A DNA stretch of 64,000 nt from Dioscorea cayenensis subsp. rotundata (lineage: Eukaryota; Streptophyta; Magnoliopsida; Dioscoreales; Dioscoreaceae), in contig NC_052475.1 of the NCBI RefSeq assembly GCF_009730915.1, positions 1,054,001 to 1,118,000 of the forward strand, given 5' to 3'. The position numbers and the translations under genes were made by a program. The notes under the pieces were generated by a model, which saw nothing but the letters and a program-made list of their open reading frames with translations, was not told where the DNA came from and searched no databases. This document shows, piece by piece, positions 48,901 through 61,035 of the stretch. Position 1 is the stretch's first letter, and every line of letters starts with the position of its first letter.

Positions 48901-51900
48901 AGATTGAAGGTTATCTTCAAAGGAGATCTGTTTTTGAAAAATTGTTATTGAGGAGATAAATGTCAAGCATTATATCATCACATTGTGCATATATCTTCTA
49001 CTGAAATGAGCAAGAATTCATCAAATTGCACAATAAGCAGTCCTGTTGCACTTGGAAGAATTATGTGAAAAAGGCCCAATAAGCAAAAGCAAAGCAAGGA
49101 TTGGAAGTATCCATGGTCAAATGACATCCCAACATGGTTGCAAACACACACACAACATACTAAAATAAAGCAGTCATATCTATCTACAAATACTGACCAG
49201 TGAGCATATATAATGTTGCTGTATATGACGGCATTTAGGGATGTAAGCTTCCTCTTTGCTTCCTTAAAATATTTGTCTGCAGCTCTTTTAAAGCAACACA
49301 AGTATTAGTAGGCAGAAATCATAAACCCAGCTTGCCAAATAGCAACACCTCAACAGCAAAAACATATATTTCTTTTGCACTAGCAAATCTCTTAGTACAA
49401 ACTATAAAGTTCAAAAGGCAAAGTCTGTCACGTCTAAACTCTAAATTGGCAACTGAAACTGTTGAATCAAAGCATGCGTATTCTACTGTATTAACATCTC
49501 AGATGTGATGAAATGTTTCATGAATTATGTTCATGTGCATCAGTTAGAAAGCAGGGAAATGAGTATCTAGATAAAGAATAAGAAAACCTTTTCTACCAGT
49601 CAACCACCAGTAAAGGCTATCTGTTTGTCAAACTAATACAAACTAAGATTAGGAACAACAGAATGTAAAATGAAAACGACATGTCACCAGAAACCATGAG
49701 CACATCACATTGCATTTTCCTGTAACATTAATCTACTTCTTATGAGATCTCAGTGAACAACAGACATTGATCCCAATGTGTGAACAGGGAAAAAACAAAA
49801 ACTAAAGGAAGACAAAGGAAATTTTTGTGCACCTATTAATTTGTTACTCACTCAACATCATTAATAGCAGCAAAGCCTTTGATTAGGATACTGTAAGTCA
49901 CCAATGTCAACTCTATGTTCTCAGCTTTCATTTCCTCAATACAAGAAAGCCCACCCCGCATATCTCTAGCGACTGCATAAGCATTAACAAGGCTGCATAA
50001 AATGAATTATCCTCAATGAAGGAGAAAAATAGTACTGCACAAGCAAATAAGGAACAAGGACTCCATCTACTCTTGTGTGAAATATATTACATAGATTTAC
50101 AAATCAAAAGGTTCTGTTGTGCATAATATCCACATTACTTGGTCAAGCATATATAAAAATGTACATAATGCATATCAAGTATAAAAGAATCAAAATCAAT
50201 AAGGGATAAATAATGCCAAAAACAATCCTAGCTTCTTGACACAGGCAAAGTTTAATGGACTGAGCTTAGTTGATCAAGCTGACCCATCTCCCGAAAATAG
50301 AACCTTCATACAAAATTGCTATGCTTAGCCTGTGTAATGTGAGCTAGCTGGAAATTTAACCTTCTACAGTTGATAAAGTCATTTCACCTCATGCACGTAG
50401 TATGCGTCAGAACACAATAGAGACCAATCAAAAGACATTAAGGCGATCATTAGTAGGGCAAAACCAATAAAATTGACTCATTCGCAGGCAGAGCACTGGG
50501 GCATCGTACCTGTTAGAATAACAATTTATTTTATATGTGCTTGGAGTTATCTGTTTCTTATCTTTAAAGTACATTGTACATACTTATTTACCCTTAATTA
50601 GTTTAATAGCTATTATATACAGCTTAGAGGCTAAAGCATGTTACAAGCCCTCACCAACAGGTTCTCTATTTTCTTCAGGCAATGGAATTTTTCAAAAGCA
50701 AATGTGATAAGCTAAATGCAGGTTATTTGCAGCACGCTTAAGAAAATGGATGCATCACAGGCCTCAAAAAAACTTGACTAAAAGTAGCACAAGCAGTAAG
50801 ATAAAAATGGACCAGAACTTCCAATACAAAACAAATAAAGTACTTCATCAACTAGCAGTTACCACAAACCATAAGGCCGGCATTTGTATCTGACAATGGC
50901 AATGAAGTTAATGACCCAAAAAAATAGGGGATGAAACTGCTCTTACTTGGTAAAAACATAAGAATTTGCTTCTATTCCTTTCGCTCTCATTTCTTCAAAA
51001 GTAGAGCGAGCATGATGCTTATCACCTCGTCTTGCATAATAGTTAACCATCAAGCCGTACTCTCCCCTAGAAGCCTGGGAAGAAGAAAGCTTTCAAGACT
51101 TGTACATGCACAGCACCTAGACTACATGGTACATACTATAGTCTAAAGAAGTTCAGTATCACAGATTGAGCCAAGGAAAAACCTTAGTCAACCACAAGTT
51201 CAGCTTCAATTGAAACAAGTATTTGTTTCAAGATGAAACTAATTAAAGTTGCAAACAATATAAGGCTGACTTGAAAAAGTCTATCAATGTGGTCCAGCCA
51301 AATAAAGTAAGCCACACCTTGAAGCCCTTTACCTTCCAAATTCTAAATGATACAAATTAACAATTTTAAACCTTTAGACTCTATCTATCCAAAAATCAGC
51401 AAGCCCATGGGTTGTCTACAGAAGCTCAAACATCTGTTCTTACAGATACGGTCACAATTTATAATCAATTACTAAATGAAAAGGTTCAAGATATCAAACT
51501 AAATTCAGTCGACGGGAAACCAATTATTCAAGAAATTATTTCACAAACGAGCAAACTATATACCTTTGGTATGCTCTTAAATGCATTAATCACTGCCTGC
51601 CAGTTTTTGGGCTCAGTCTCAAGAACCTTTCTGAACCTTCGACAAGCACTGTCATTCTCCTCGTGCCATTGAGACCGGAAATCCCTTTTATCATTCCCAG
51701 CTGCCCACCGTGCCCGCTCCTCCGCCCTAGCCTTCAACCTACTCCCATCGTCCATCCTAACAGTCAAAACCCTGCCATGAAACTCCACTCCATCAAACTC
51801 CACCGCCTGCTCCGCCGATTCATCGGCCATCGGACCACCGTAGATCACAAAGCAGTACCCCATATTGCGCTCCGGATCTTCATGATCTCTGATCAGCACA

Positions 51901-52283
51901 ACATCCTTCAAAGGCCCAAACTGCCGAAAAAAATCAGCGACCTCCTTCTTCTTGATCCATTTGGGGAGGTTTCCCACAAAGATCTGGCCCTTTTGCCGGA
52001 ATTCTTGCGGCGGGGGCGGAGATGGAGGATCATGGTCCTCACAATGTGGCTTCGGTTCTAGGGTTTCAATGGGTGGAGTAGGAGCAGGAGAAGGGAGAGG
52101 GGAGAGCTTACTAGATAGCCAGAGCTTACTGGAGAGGGGGTTGGGGGAGGGTGGATTCTTAGGACTAGAGGGGACGACGGGGCGTCGGACGGAGGCCGGC
52201 TCCGGCGAGCAGCGGACGGCGAACGAGGGTTTGGCAGCGGACTGGGCGGGAGAGAAAGAAGCGGGGAAAGATAGCAAATCCAT
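45902..52283 (-). CDS. PPR4: RRM- and PPR-containing chloroplast protein, PPR4 type (At5g04810-like)
   Basis: Maize PPR4 is needed for rps12 trans-splicing in chloroplasts; this is its likely ortholog. Exons in transcript order: 52283-51564, 51074-50947, 49992-49852, 49284-49198, 48666-48513, 47970-47911, 47751-47323, 47241-46946, 46801-46672, 46390-45902; 877 residues and TGA, phases all joining. Seen: Ser/Pro-rich chloroplast transit region (residues 1-90); RRM at about 99-178 with IFVGNLP (RNP2) and NMGYCFVIY (RNP1); a charged linker; then P-type PPR repeats such as TYSMLINGFIKLNDYANAFS, AVLYNIIINAFCKMGNI, TYTTVMEGYAAGGDIGKAFE and TYTTLIKGWARSSL. It ends in a charged tail (SIEEETRSLDC). 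The start at MDLLSFPASF was chosen since upstream in-frame codons lie in the leader. Ten-exon structure is unusual for a PPR gene, most being intronless, and is itself a feature of this subfamily. Confidence 0.95.
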
Positions 52284-53142
52284 CTCTCCAATCAAATCAT
52301 TTCTCGATGGATTTCGAGGGTTTATATAAAACTTCCGAAGCGGAACCGGATAGTTTAAGCTGTGGCTGCGGCACACCCGCATTGGCGGGTCGGATTCTTA
52401 TCGGGTCGGATTCTCTTATTAGGTTGATAAAGCTCTGTGAAGTACTACTACTCTTCACTATGTTCCCCGGCAACTCTTATAAATTTAGCACTAAAATTAA
52501 AACATATATAGTTTTATTTAATTAAATCTTGTTTATTTATTTTTGAAAGAAATTTCAAAAGCATTTGATTAAAATACTTCTTTATGAATTTTTTTCCAAT
52601 AATTACGCTATTAATTCTTTCCAACAAATCGTCAAAGAAAACCGTTTGATAATGGCCTAAAGTCTTTTTATTGAAGTAAAAATAAAATTATAAATATAAA
52701 TATTTTACTTTATTTTATTTTGTAATGTAGCATTTATTTTGAAGTTAAATTTTCCTCCTAAAATGTCCATATCATGAAATGAGGGAGAATCAAAATGGCA
52801 ACAAATAGATATCAGAGGCATAGATACCAACCTAGTAATAATTCCTCTTAGATTTCTGGTTAAAAAATATCATATTAATCATAAGGCAAGACAACAAGAT
52901 AATTAGTATTTCATTCTATTTTTTTAACTCAAATATCTTTCTAATTCAAACATCGACGGTTCAAATCCATCTCATGGTTTGTCCACATTTCTTTTTAAAA
53001 ATAAAAAAATCACATTATACAAATCAAGAGATTTAAACTGGATTTATGCAGTTCTAAAGGTGTAAAAAATCCACTGTTTTCCTTCTCTTTTGGTTGGATT
53101 TCAACTTCTTCTAATGATATCAAACAACAGAAGTTGCTGCTG
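52284..53142. other. Spacer upstream of the PPR4-type gene
   Basis: The first 130 bp are GC-rich with gcgggtcggattc repeats and belong to the PPR4 promoter. The rest is AT-rich without coding signal and then holds the 3' UTR of the small gene starting at 54660. Confidence 0.5.
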
Positions 53143-54239
53143 CTAAATTTCATCAGCATTTGCTGATGAAGGATTTCTGCTCAGATTTATCATCTTGATG
53201 CCCATTCGGCATTGCAGCAACTGGTGCTGAAAACTCTGCACAAGCTCTTTCAACCTCTTGATGTCTTTCTCTTGAGATAGAATTATCTGCAAAGTCGAAA
53301 AGAAATTTTTCATCAAGCATTACAAATTCCCATTTGTTTTAGAAATTGTTCACTTGAATAGAGCTTCTCAAATTACAATGGTGAAATGTTTTAACATTTA
53401 AACAATAACTAACTGAACATCAAATTTTCGTCCCATCAAATGGAACTACTAAGTTCTATGTCAACTAAAAACAGAAGCTAAAACAATGCTTTTCATTCTA
53501 ACCTTCAAAAGCGGAATTCATTACATCAGACAAAAAGAAATCATATCTTGATCAAGGAAATCTTAAAATTCCAAATGTGAACCCTGCCATCTTCAAAGAA
53601 GAAAAGGTTCATTGTCACATAAAAATCTCATTCTACCACAAATTGTAGACATAAGAGGAAGACAACTGATAACTTGGTGTTGTCATGTTAAAGGATGGTA
53701 GTAATTCAGTCTTTAGAGATACTATATACGAGAACAACAGCAAAACTATTTCATACCTAAACAAGAACTAAATGAACATCAAAAACTCAGTCTCATCTGC
53801 ATAGCCGTTAACTTCATCGTAAACCAAATGTAGCTCGAATTTACATGGGGATAGTACTTCTTGTAAACAATTATTATACAAGTTTCACAAACACCCAAAA
53901 CAGAATTCATCAATACAAACAAATAAACAAACATATATATAACTTGCATGAGGAATCTTAAAATTGAAGACGATCCCTGTCACTTGAAGAAAGAATGTAC
54001 ATTGACACATAAAAACTTCATCATATCACGAATTGCAAACACAGGAAGATAAACAATAACAGTAATTAATAAAAACTAGTCCAGAGCCCTTTCCAAACAA
54101 TTATCCATCCATTCCAAGCTCCAAGCAGCAAAAAACAATACACTTGATGTCAGCAAATGATTCAAAACTCCAGCCCAAGATCTTTATTTCCACCAAAATA
54201 ATTGCTTTGCATAAAAAATTTAGAAGTTAACCCACATAC

Positions 54240-54291
<52 letters not shown>

Positions 54292-54660
54292 TAAGGCACA
54301 TTGAAAGAAAACAAAGAGAAAATCAGCATTCTACAAAAATTCATTCTTGAAATTCACTGTAATCAGCCAGCTAAAAGTGAAACTACCATTTGGTGATCAA
54401 TAAGACTAAATTGTCACAAGAAAGTAGAAATCAGAACACAATAAGAAAGATTAAAACTTTTTTTTTAACTTTCAACCAATCTTTTCAAGAATAATGCTTA
54501 CTTTCTCTTTGAAGAATCCCTCCTTGTCAGCAGTGTGCAGCTGTTCCTGAAAAATCCCAGAGCTCGCCTCCAATTCCTTCGCCAGTTGCTGCTTCCACTC
54601 GAGTTGCGATGTGACAATGAAAAAGACCAGCAGAAAAACCAGCACCATTGGCCTAGGCAT
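53143..54660 (-). CDS. Small signal-anchored coiled-coil protein of unknown function
   Basis: Two exons, 54660-54502 and 53286-53143, phase 0, giving 100 residues. An N-terminal hydrophobic segment (residues 5-18, MVLVFLLVFFIVTS) forms a signal anchor or cleavable signal, followed by EWKQQLAKELEASSGIFQEQ and a second-exon heptad-rich helix IILSQEKDIKRLKELVQSFQ that suggests a coiled coil. No enzymatic motif. I believe similar short plant proteins exist but cannot name the family. The ATG at 54660 is the first in frame; a UTR leader lies to about 54880. The 1.2-kb intron contains a (TA)n run at 54241-54288. Confidence 0.8.
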
Positions 54661-55664
54661 CTCCTCCAATCACTGCTTCGTCTCAAACCCTAAAAAAACA
54701 CCAATAAAACTCGTAATCAAACGCAATCCACGTTCTCGAAATTCAAAATCGGAAATTGGATAGAAATCGAACCAAGACTGGAGAAGAAGACTCAAAGCAA
54801 ACGGAATCTCATGAGATGGCGGTGATCTAGGGCTTCTTCTCCGGCGATGGAGATGAAGAGAAGAAGCAAGACCCGATGTTCAACTTCCGCTATGCCACAC
54901 ATATTAAGGAAACAAAATAAATAAAATTTAATATAATTAAAAAATTATTATAATGTAATATCTAAAATATGAGAATTTTATTTATATATAATTTTTTTTT
55001 CTTTTTAAAGATATAAGATATGACATATTTTTTTAAATTTAATCAGAAAATAACATACAATTGTAACTGAAACGCAACACCAACAGCAGCAAAAGAATAT
55101 ACAAATACAAATGGACAGATAACAGTATCTTAATAAATTAACAAATGTCTTCATTTAATGGTACAAAAAAGAGGAATTAGTCTCCCTCTTAATTAAAACA
55201 TAAATATATGATTTTCATTGGCATCAAAATTTTGCTATCTAAATTGAAAATGCCAATTTGTTACATTCCCTGTAACTGCAGCCAGCATCCAAATATGTAT
55301 TAACACTGTTGTCATGTTACATCTTCAGATACATATGCTCAAGGAAGTTCAAGTGGTGTTACAAATAATCAGAGAATTTTAAGCCGATGCATAAATACAT
55401 TATGTTTCCTATGCTTTTAACTCTTGAAAGTGAACAACACTCTGAATGTATAGATCCATGTTCTCAAGTTTTCTACTTGAGATCAGCCAAAAACAACAAT
55501 ACTTATCCCGGAAGTGTTACTCTGCTAGTTCATGGTTACATGCATCGATTACCTCATCGAAAACATTGGCCCTATCAATGGAATTACAACTTGAAGCGCG
55601 GCTTGGACTAATCTGACTCACCGTATTTTCCAATTGCAGTGACCGTATGCAGCGTAGTAGATCT
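54661..55664. other. Spacer between the small gene and the PLS-PPR gene
   Basis: Leader and promoter of the small gene to about 54900 (ggcgatggagatgaag region), then AT-rich spacer, then probable 3' UTR of the PPR gene. No gene seen. Confidence 0.5.
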
Positions 55665-55782
55665 TTATCCTGCTAACAAAGAATTAAGCTCATCAGCAGC
55701 TCTTTCAATTGACTGAAGATCGAGCTTGAATGTTGTGTCCGGAAGAAACGTGTGATATGATCAATGATACACTTGTCAATGG
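55665..55782 (-). pseudogene. Out-of-frame C-terminal E-type tail of the adjacent PPR gene
   Basis: Directly after the stop of the gene at 55783-57423, the other two frames read as the normal end of a PLS-class PPR protein: first IDKCIID, then in the third frame HTFLPDTTFKLDLQSIERAA followed by DELNSLLAG and a stop at 55665-55667. This is what the family normally continues with after GCTWIEI, so two small indels probably separate the segments from the main frame. Alternatively the stretch is still used by an unseen splice, but no GT/AG pair fits. Confidence 0.7.
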
Positions 55783-57423
55783 TTATATCCATGTACAACC
55801 GGGTATTTTTCTGACACCTCTGCCTCGCATTATGGTTCTTACTTGTGACACATCCGCCCACCGATCAGCTGCTGCATAAATATTTGACAACAAGACATAA
55901 TTACCACCATTCTGTGGCTCCATCTCAAAAAGCTTTTTTGCTACAACCTCCCCAAGCTCAATATCACAATTCAATCTGCACGCCCCCAGCAATGCACCCC
56001 AAGCACCAGCGTGAGGCTCCATCGGCATGCATTTGATCAATTCATAGGCCTCTTTCAACCTCCCTGCTCGGCCAAGAAGATCAACCATGCATGCATAGTG
56101 ATCAGGGGAAGGAGAAATTGAATACTCATTCTTCATCATACCAAAGTATTTAATCCCTTCTTCCACGAGACCGGCGTGACTGCAAGCTGTCAGGACCACT
56201 GTAAATGCAACATCATCAGGAACAATCCCTTCTTTAATCATCCTTGAAAAGAACTCTATAACCTTAACTCCTAACCCATGAATTGAATACCCTTGCATTA
56301 ACGAACAATATGAAATCAAATCCCTCTTAGGCATCGTCTCGAACAAAGTAGTAGCTCTTTCCATGTTTCCACACTTTGCATTCATGTCTACCAATGCAGC
56401 TAACACATGAGCTCTCTTAACATCAATTGAGCTTCTAGCAATGTATGAATCCACCCATTTGGCCAATGTGAGACTGCCCAACAGAGAACAAGCTGACATC
56501 AACCCAACCATGATATATTCGTCTGGCTTGATGTTCTTCTCAAGCATTTCAAGAAAGAGCTTCAACGCCTCACCTGGCCGACCATTTTGCACATAACCGG
56601 TAATCATTGCCGACCATGAGAAGACATCCTTCCCTTTCAACATCTCAAACAACGTCCTTGCAGATGCCATATCCCCGGCTTTCGAATACCCATCAATCAT
56701 CGAAGTGAAAGTAACCTTATTCCTCTCCGGCATTTCATCAAACAACTTACGTGCGCTAACTAAATCCCCAAACTTCACAAACCCATCAATCATGGCATTC
56801 CAAGAAACCACATTTCTCTTCGGCATTCCGTCAAACAACTCAGCGGCAGAAGCCAAGTCGCCGGAATTCAGATAGGCAACGATCATGGCAGTCCAAGTCA
56901 CCTCATTTCTGAAATCCATGGCACTAAAAAGCACTTTCGCGGCATGAACCTCGCAGCACTTGCCGTACATATCGATCAATGAAGTGCGGACGAAGATGTT
57001 AGACTCGAAGCCGGAGCGGAGGGCAAGGGAATGAATGGAAGCGCCCGTATGGAGATCAGCGAAGTGAGAACAAGACTTAAGCAGTGAAGGATAAGAGAAT
57101 GGATCCGGGGGATGGGGAGAGCGGAGACGTAGTTGGTGGAAGAGAAAGAGTGAAGATTGAAGGGGGAGGCGGTGATCAGAGAGGAGCTTGAGAAGGGCGT
57201 TAAAGAGAGGGAGAGTGGGGTGGGAGACGCGCTCGAAGGCGGAGGAGGCGTAGGAGACGGCTGAGAGAGCGTTGCAGAGGCAGAGGAAGCGAAGGACCAG
57301 GACGTGATGCTGCTCGAGGCCCTTGCGCACGATGCGCGCGTGAATTTGCTCGAGCGCGCGGAGGGAATGGCAAGAGCTCAGCAGAGTGGCGACGGGGGCG
57401 GCACGGCGGCCGAGAAAGCTCAT
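55783..57423 (-). CDS. PLS-class pentatricopeptide repeat protein (E subgroup), C-terminally shortened
   Basis: Intronless organelle RNA-binding protein, 546 residues from the ATG at 57423 (an in-frame ATG at 57543 would add 40 Arg/Ser-rich residues that could be part of a transit peptide; the promoter motifs just upstream favour the downstream one). PLS repeats are clear: LIDMYGKCCEVHAAKVLFSA, VTWTAMIVAYLNSGDLASAA, VSWNAMIDGFVKFGDLVSAR, FSWSAMITGYVQNGRPGEAL, FTVVLTACSHAGLVEEGIKY. The E domain runs to GAWGALLGACRLN...YVLLSNIYAAADRWADVSQV and KIPGCTWI, then a TAA. PLS proteins of this group usually guide C-to-U editing with the E/E+ region recruiting partners; here the E+ remainder is out of frame (55665-55782). 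Resembles At5g37570-type proteins; ortholog not certain. Confidence 0.9.
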   Translation of the reverse strand: MSFLGRRAAPVATLLSSCHSLRALEQIHARIVRKGLEQHHVLVLRFLCLCNALSAVSYASSAFERVSHPTLPLFNALLKLLSDHRLPLQSSLFLFHQLRLRSPHPPDPFSYPSLLKSCSHFADLHTGASIHSLALRSGFESNIFVRTSLIDMYGKCCEVHAAKVLFSAMDFRNEVTWTAMIVAYLNSGDLASAAELFDGMPKRNVVSWNAMIDGFVKFGDLVSARKLFDEMPERNKVTFTSMIDGYSKAGDMASARTLFEMLKGKDVFSWSAMITGYVQNGRPGEALKLFLEMLEKNIKPDEYIMVGLMSACSLLGSLTLAKWVDSYIARSSIDVKRAHVLAALVDMNAKCGNMERATTLFETMPKRDLISYCSLMQGYSIHGLGVKVIEFFSRMIKEGIVPDDVAFTVVLTACSHAGLVEEGIKYFGMMKNEYSISPSPDHYACMVDLLGRAGRLKEAYELIKCMPMEPHAGAWGALLGACRLNCDIELGEVVAKKLFEMEPQNGGNYVLLSNIYAAADRWADVSQVRTIMRGRGVRKIPGCTWI

Positions 57424-57552
57424 AGGGCGGGACGGAGATCCGTGTTCTCGCGCGCTCTTTGGTTTGACATTTGAAGCGCTGAAACGGGTCCGGATCTGGA
57501 TCCGCTTGTGCACCTGAATCCGAAACCCGTTAAATGATATCATTATATTGAG

Positions 57553-57632
57553 ATGGGCCAACAAGGCCCAATAGTCTGGAAGCTCTGATGGTGTTAGTCC
57601 TTTTATGAGATGAAGAAAGCCCAACTGGCCCA
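57553..57632 (-). promoter_or_regulatory. Site II (TGGGCC/GGCCCA) cluster upstream of the PPR gene
   Basis: TGGGCC or its complement occurs at 57554-57559, 57565-57570 and 57627-57632, with further GCCCA words between. Clustered site II elements (TCP-factor targets) are typical of promoters of nuclear genes for organelle proteins. About 130-210 bp upstream of the ATG at 57423. Confidence 0.6.
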
Positions 57633-58410
57633 AAATCTGAAGTTTAGCCCAAAAACTACATGGATGTAAATATGTAATCCTTCATAATTACAAATAATTA
57701 TTATTATAATAAATTTAAATCTTTAAAGGTTTTATTTTAATTATTAATAAATATGAAAAAATGTGATTGATTTTATATAGCATAAAATTATTTAAAATTA
57801 TTTCAACCTTAACTTCCAAACCATACACCCACTAAATATAAATGAGAAAAAAAAAATCAATATTAGAGTCCGTTTGATATAACAAAATTTACAGTACAAT
57901 ATAACATAACATTTTTTATTTGTTTATTTTACAAATAAAATTAATATTCAACATAAAAAAACATAATTAGTACAGCTTAATTTTATAATTTTTTTGTAAA
58001 AAAAAAATTACCCTATAAAAATTTTATCAGATTACAACACAGACTAAAGATAAAAGTTTCATTGTTCGAAATAAAAGTTATCTGGTCTAACTATATTTAA
58101 TATTTATGATTTTAACATAATAAAAATCATGTATTGTCCATTATATATTAACCATTTTTTTAAGTAATTTTTTTCTAAATTGAAAAGACAAACTTGATAT
58201 ATATATATATATATATATATATACTTGAAAACAATAAAAACCAGCACCAGTTGCACTTACCATATAAAACCCAAACAGGTGATGGCACACGTTTGTACCA
58301 CACAATTAGGATCCAAACGCACATGTTGAACAAGTTCCAAGAAGAAGTGATAACTTGCAAGCAAGAGGGGAGGGACAACAACACGTTTATAGGGTTGGAA
58401 ATGGTACTCC

Positions 58411-58411
<1 letters not shown>

Positions 58412-58455
<44 letters not shown>
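58412..58455. repeat. (AAT)n microsatellite
   Basis: About 14 AAT/TAA units; a second shorter array of the same motif occurs at 58979-59003. Confidence 0.9.
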
Positions 58456-58456
<1 letters not shown>

Positions 58457-58969
58457 ATATCAACACTAATACTATTAGTAATAATAATATCATTAATACT
58501 AATATTAATTTTCTCATAGGACAAACACACCCTACACCCTTCCTTTGTAGGGACCATTCACAGACCATGCGCACTGTCTCACTGAAACACTGTTCACCAG
58601 TCTTCTCTCTCTTTTATTTGCACTTCACTTAATTAATATTAGAGTAAAAGATGTCAACCAATTCCATTCAATCATGCAATAATACTGCTCCACCTCTTGT
58701 TTTTTTTTCAACCAAGTCGACTAATGACAAAGAAAAAGACAAATAATTTAACTAATCTTCTGAGAATAAATCTCTCTATCATACTGAAAAGAAAAATGAA
58801 AGGTATTCCTCACACAGAATTTTCATTGAGGATTCTAAATATGAATTATAATATAAGACGAAACTCTAATTTCAAACCTTTCAATCACAAATATTAGTAG
58901 TTACTGTTAAATTAGTAGTTACTGTTGAATTAGTCCCCGATTCTTCTACTCTCTCTTCTCTTTTATAAA

Positions 58970-59004
<35 letters not shown>

Positions 59005-60170
59005 GTAAAGTACGTGTCATTGGACCATTAGATGCACTAATGCACAGGTGTGTCATCCATTTGGAGTTAGGCTTGGTTTCCATTTATTTATTTATATTAG
59101 TTTTATTTAGCTTTGTAAAAGTATGAATCTGAATGCATGTACTGAAGAGAAGATGGTTGGACCTACCGAAATAGGACACTTAATCGACACGTTAGTAGCT
59201 AGTACAAGTTTGATAAGAAATCAATGACGTATGTTTGAAAACTCAGTCCTTTTTTATTTTATTTATTTTATTTTTCTGGTAATATTTCATGATTTCGGTG
59301 TCAGGATATATATCATCACACCTGAGCAGGGACCAGAATTTAATTATAGCATGTATTAATTTATATGCTGATATTAGTTAACAGTTTGGAGTGTATTAGA
59401 GAACATGCATGGTGAATAATTTTTATTTTCAAACAAACGTCAATATTAATTCATATATGAAAAATATGATTATATATATGGAAAATTTTAAAATGATTAA
59501 ATCATAAGTGGAATTGTTAGGCTAATGAACTCTTGCTTTATTAGTACCGGATCTCCTGTGTATAAAGAAGTATTCATACTATATAGTAGAGATAAATTTG
59601 AATTGATCTTAGTTTATGTAGAATAAAAAGAACATGTGTTTTTGTGTTGAAAAATAATTCAATAATAAAAGGGGTGGATTTAAAATGCCTTGAGACATGT
59701 TCTAAAAGCAATATTTTCTTATTATATAGACATAAAAAAAATACTCTTATGATATAACAAAGCTGGGAAAATTTTCTAAAAAATGACGAGAAAAATTTAT
59801 AATAATAAATTAATAGAAATTAGATAATTATAAAAGAGATAAACGACTTGTCTATCCTGATGTTGAAATAACTAATTCAAAAATAAAAATGTTATTTTTA
59901 AAATCAATTATTTGTTCAATTTTTGTATATAAATTTTTTATCAAGTTTTATTTTGATGTTACACTTATCTTCATTCATTATTGTTCCCAACTAACATATA
60001 TAAAAGAATTTGTCCACATTTCATTATTGTTAGATGTATCCAAAGAGAAAATAAAACAAAAGAGAATAATAGTATTTAATGTATACAAGGCAATGAGAAA
60101 CACTGCATAGAAATAGCAGTTATCCTCTTATAGACAAGGCTTACGTGGACATGACATCAAGAGTAAGTAA

Positions 60171-60201
<31 letters not shown>

Positions 60202-60510
60202 AAAATAAAAAAAGAAAAGCATGTGTATGATTGCATGTATTGCTTTCCATGACTAAAACTAAAACAATAAGAATAGTAGGAATAGGAAGGAGCCAACATG
60301 CATGAACAACCAAGGAACTTAATAGGGTTGGTTTGCTGATAGGGCTACACATATTATATTATATATTATATATTATATATTATTTTCATTATTATAAGGT
60401 ACTATCAGAAAGTGAAGGTGGGTTACATAATGTGAGGTCCGCCTTTGCACACGTTAGCATTTTTTTCACAAGGTTTGGTTGAATAAAATCTCATGCATCT
60501 GCAGCATCTC

Positions 60511-60514
<4 letters not shown>

Positions 60515-60545
<31 letters not shown>
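60515..60545. repeat. (TC)n microsatellite
   Basis: About 15 TC units. Confidence 0.9.
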
Positions 60546-60549
<4 letters not shown>

Positions 60550-60869
60550 TTTATAATTTTTCTCTGTACTGTCTGTATTCCAGTTGGAAATTCCAATGAT
60601 TTTTTTAATAAAAATAAATAAATTACTATTCTTTTACAAAATAAATTAACGGTTATAAAAAAAATACATCAAAAAAATACAGTAATAGTTGTTAAATATT
60701 AGATTCTACTGTCCATCAAAATTTAAAACGGATATCATAACATTAAATGTGACTGTCCAACAGAGATGAAAACAAATCTGGTAGTATTAATTATTAAATA
60801 GGATACTAAGAACTCTTAAAATAACGAAAGCCAACAACCATTTGGTTTATTGACATTAGGTCTTTTATG

Positions 60870-61035
60870 TAGGGTGTTCATCTCGAATGTCCAGCGTAAC
60901 TTTCTGAGTTCGATCTCCGTCCCGTGCAAGGTGAGGGCACGGTTCGATGGTGAGCGTGGCTCTCCCACGTGTGTGTCTCTGGGTTCCGACGCTTGTCGTC
61001 TTTCTAAAAATAAAAAAAATAAAAAAAAATATTTA
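60870..61035 (+). mobile_element. SINE-like candidate
   Basis: A compact GC-richer block with a B-box-like gagttcgatctccg at about 60906-60919 and another gttcgatggtgag at 60942-60954, ending in an A-rich tail (60999-61035) after tttcta. This is the layout of tRNA-derived SINEs, but the A box is unclear and no target-site duplication was fixed. Confidence 0.35.
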
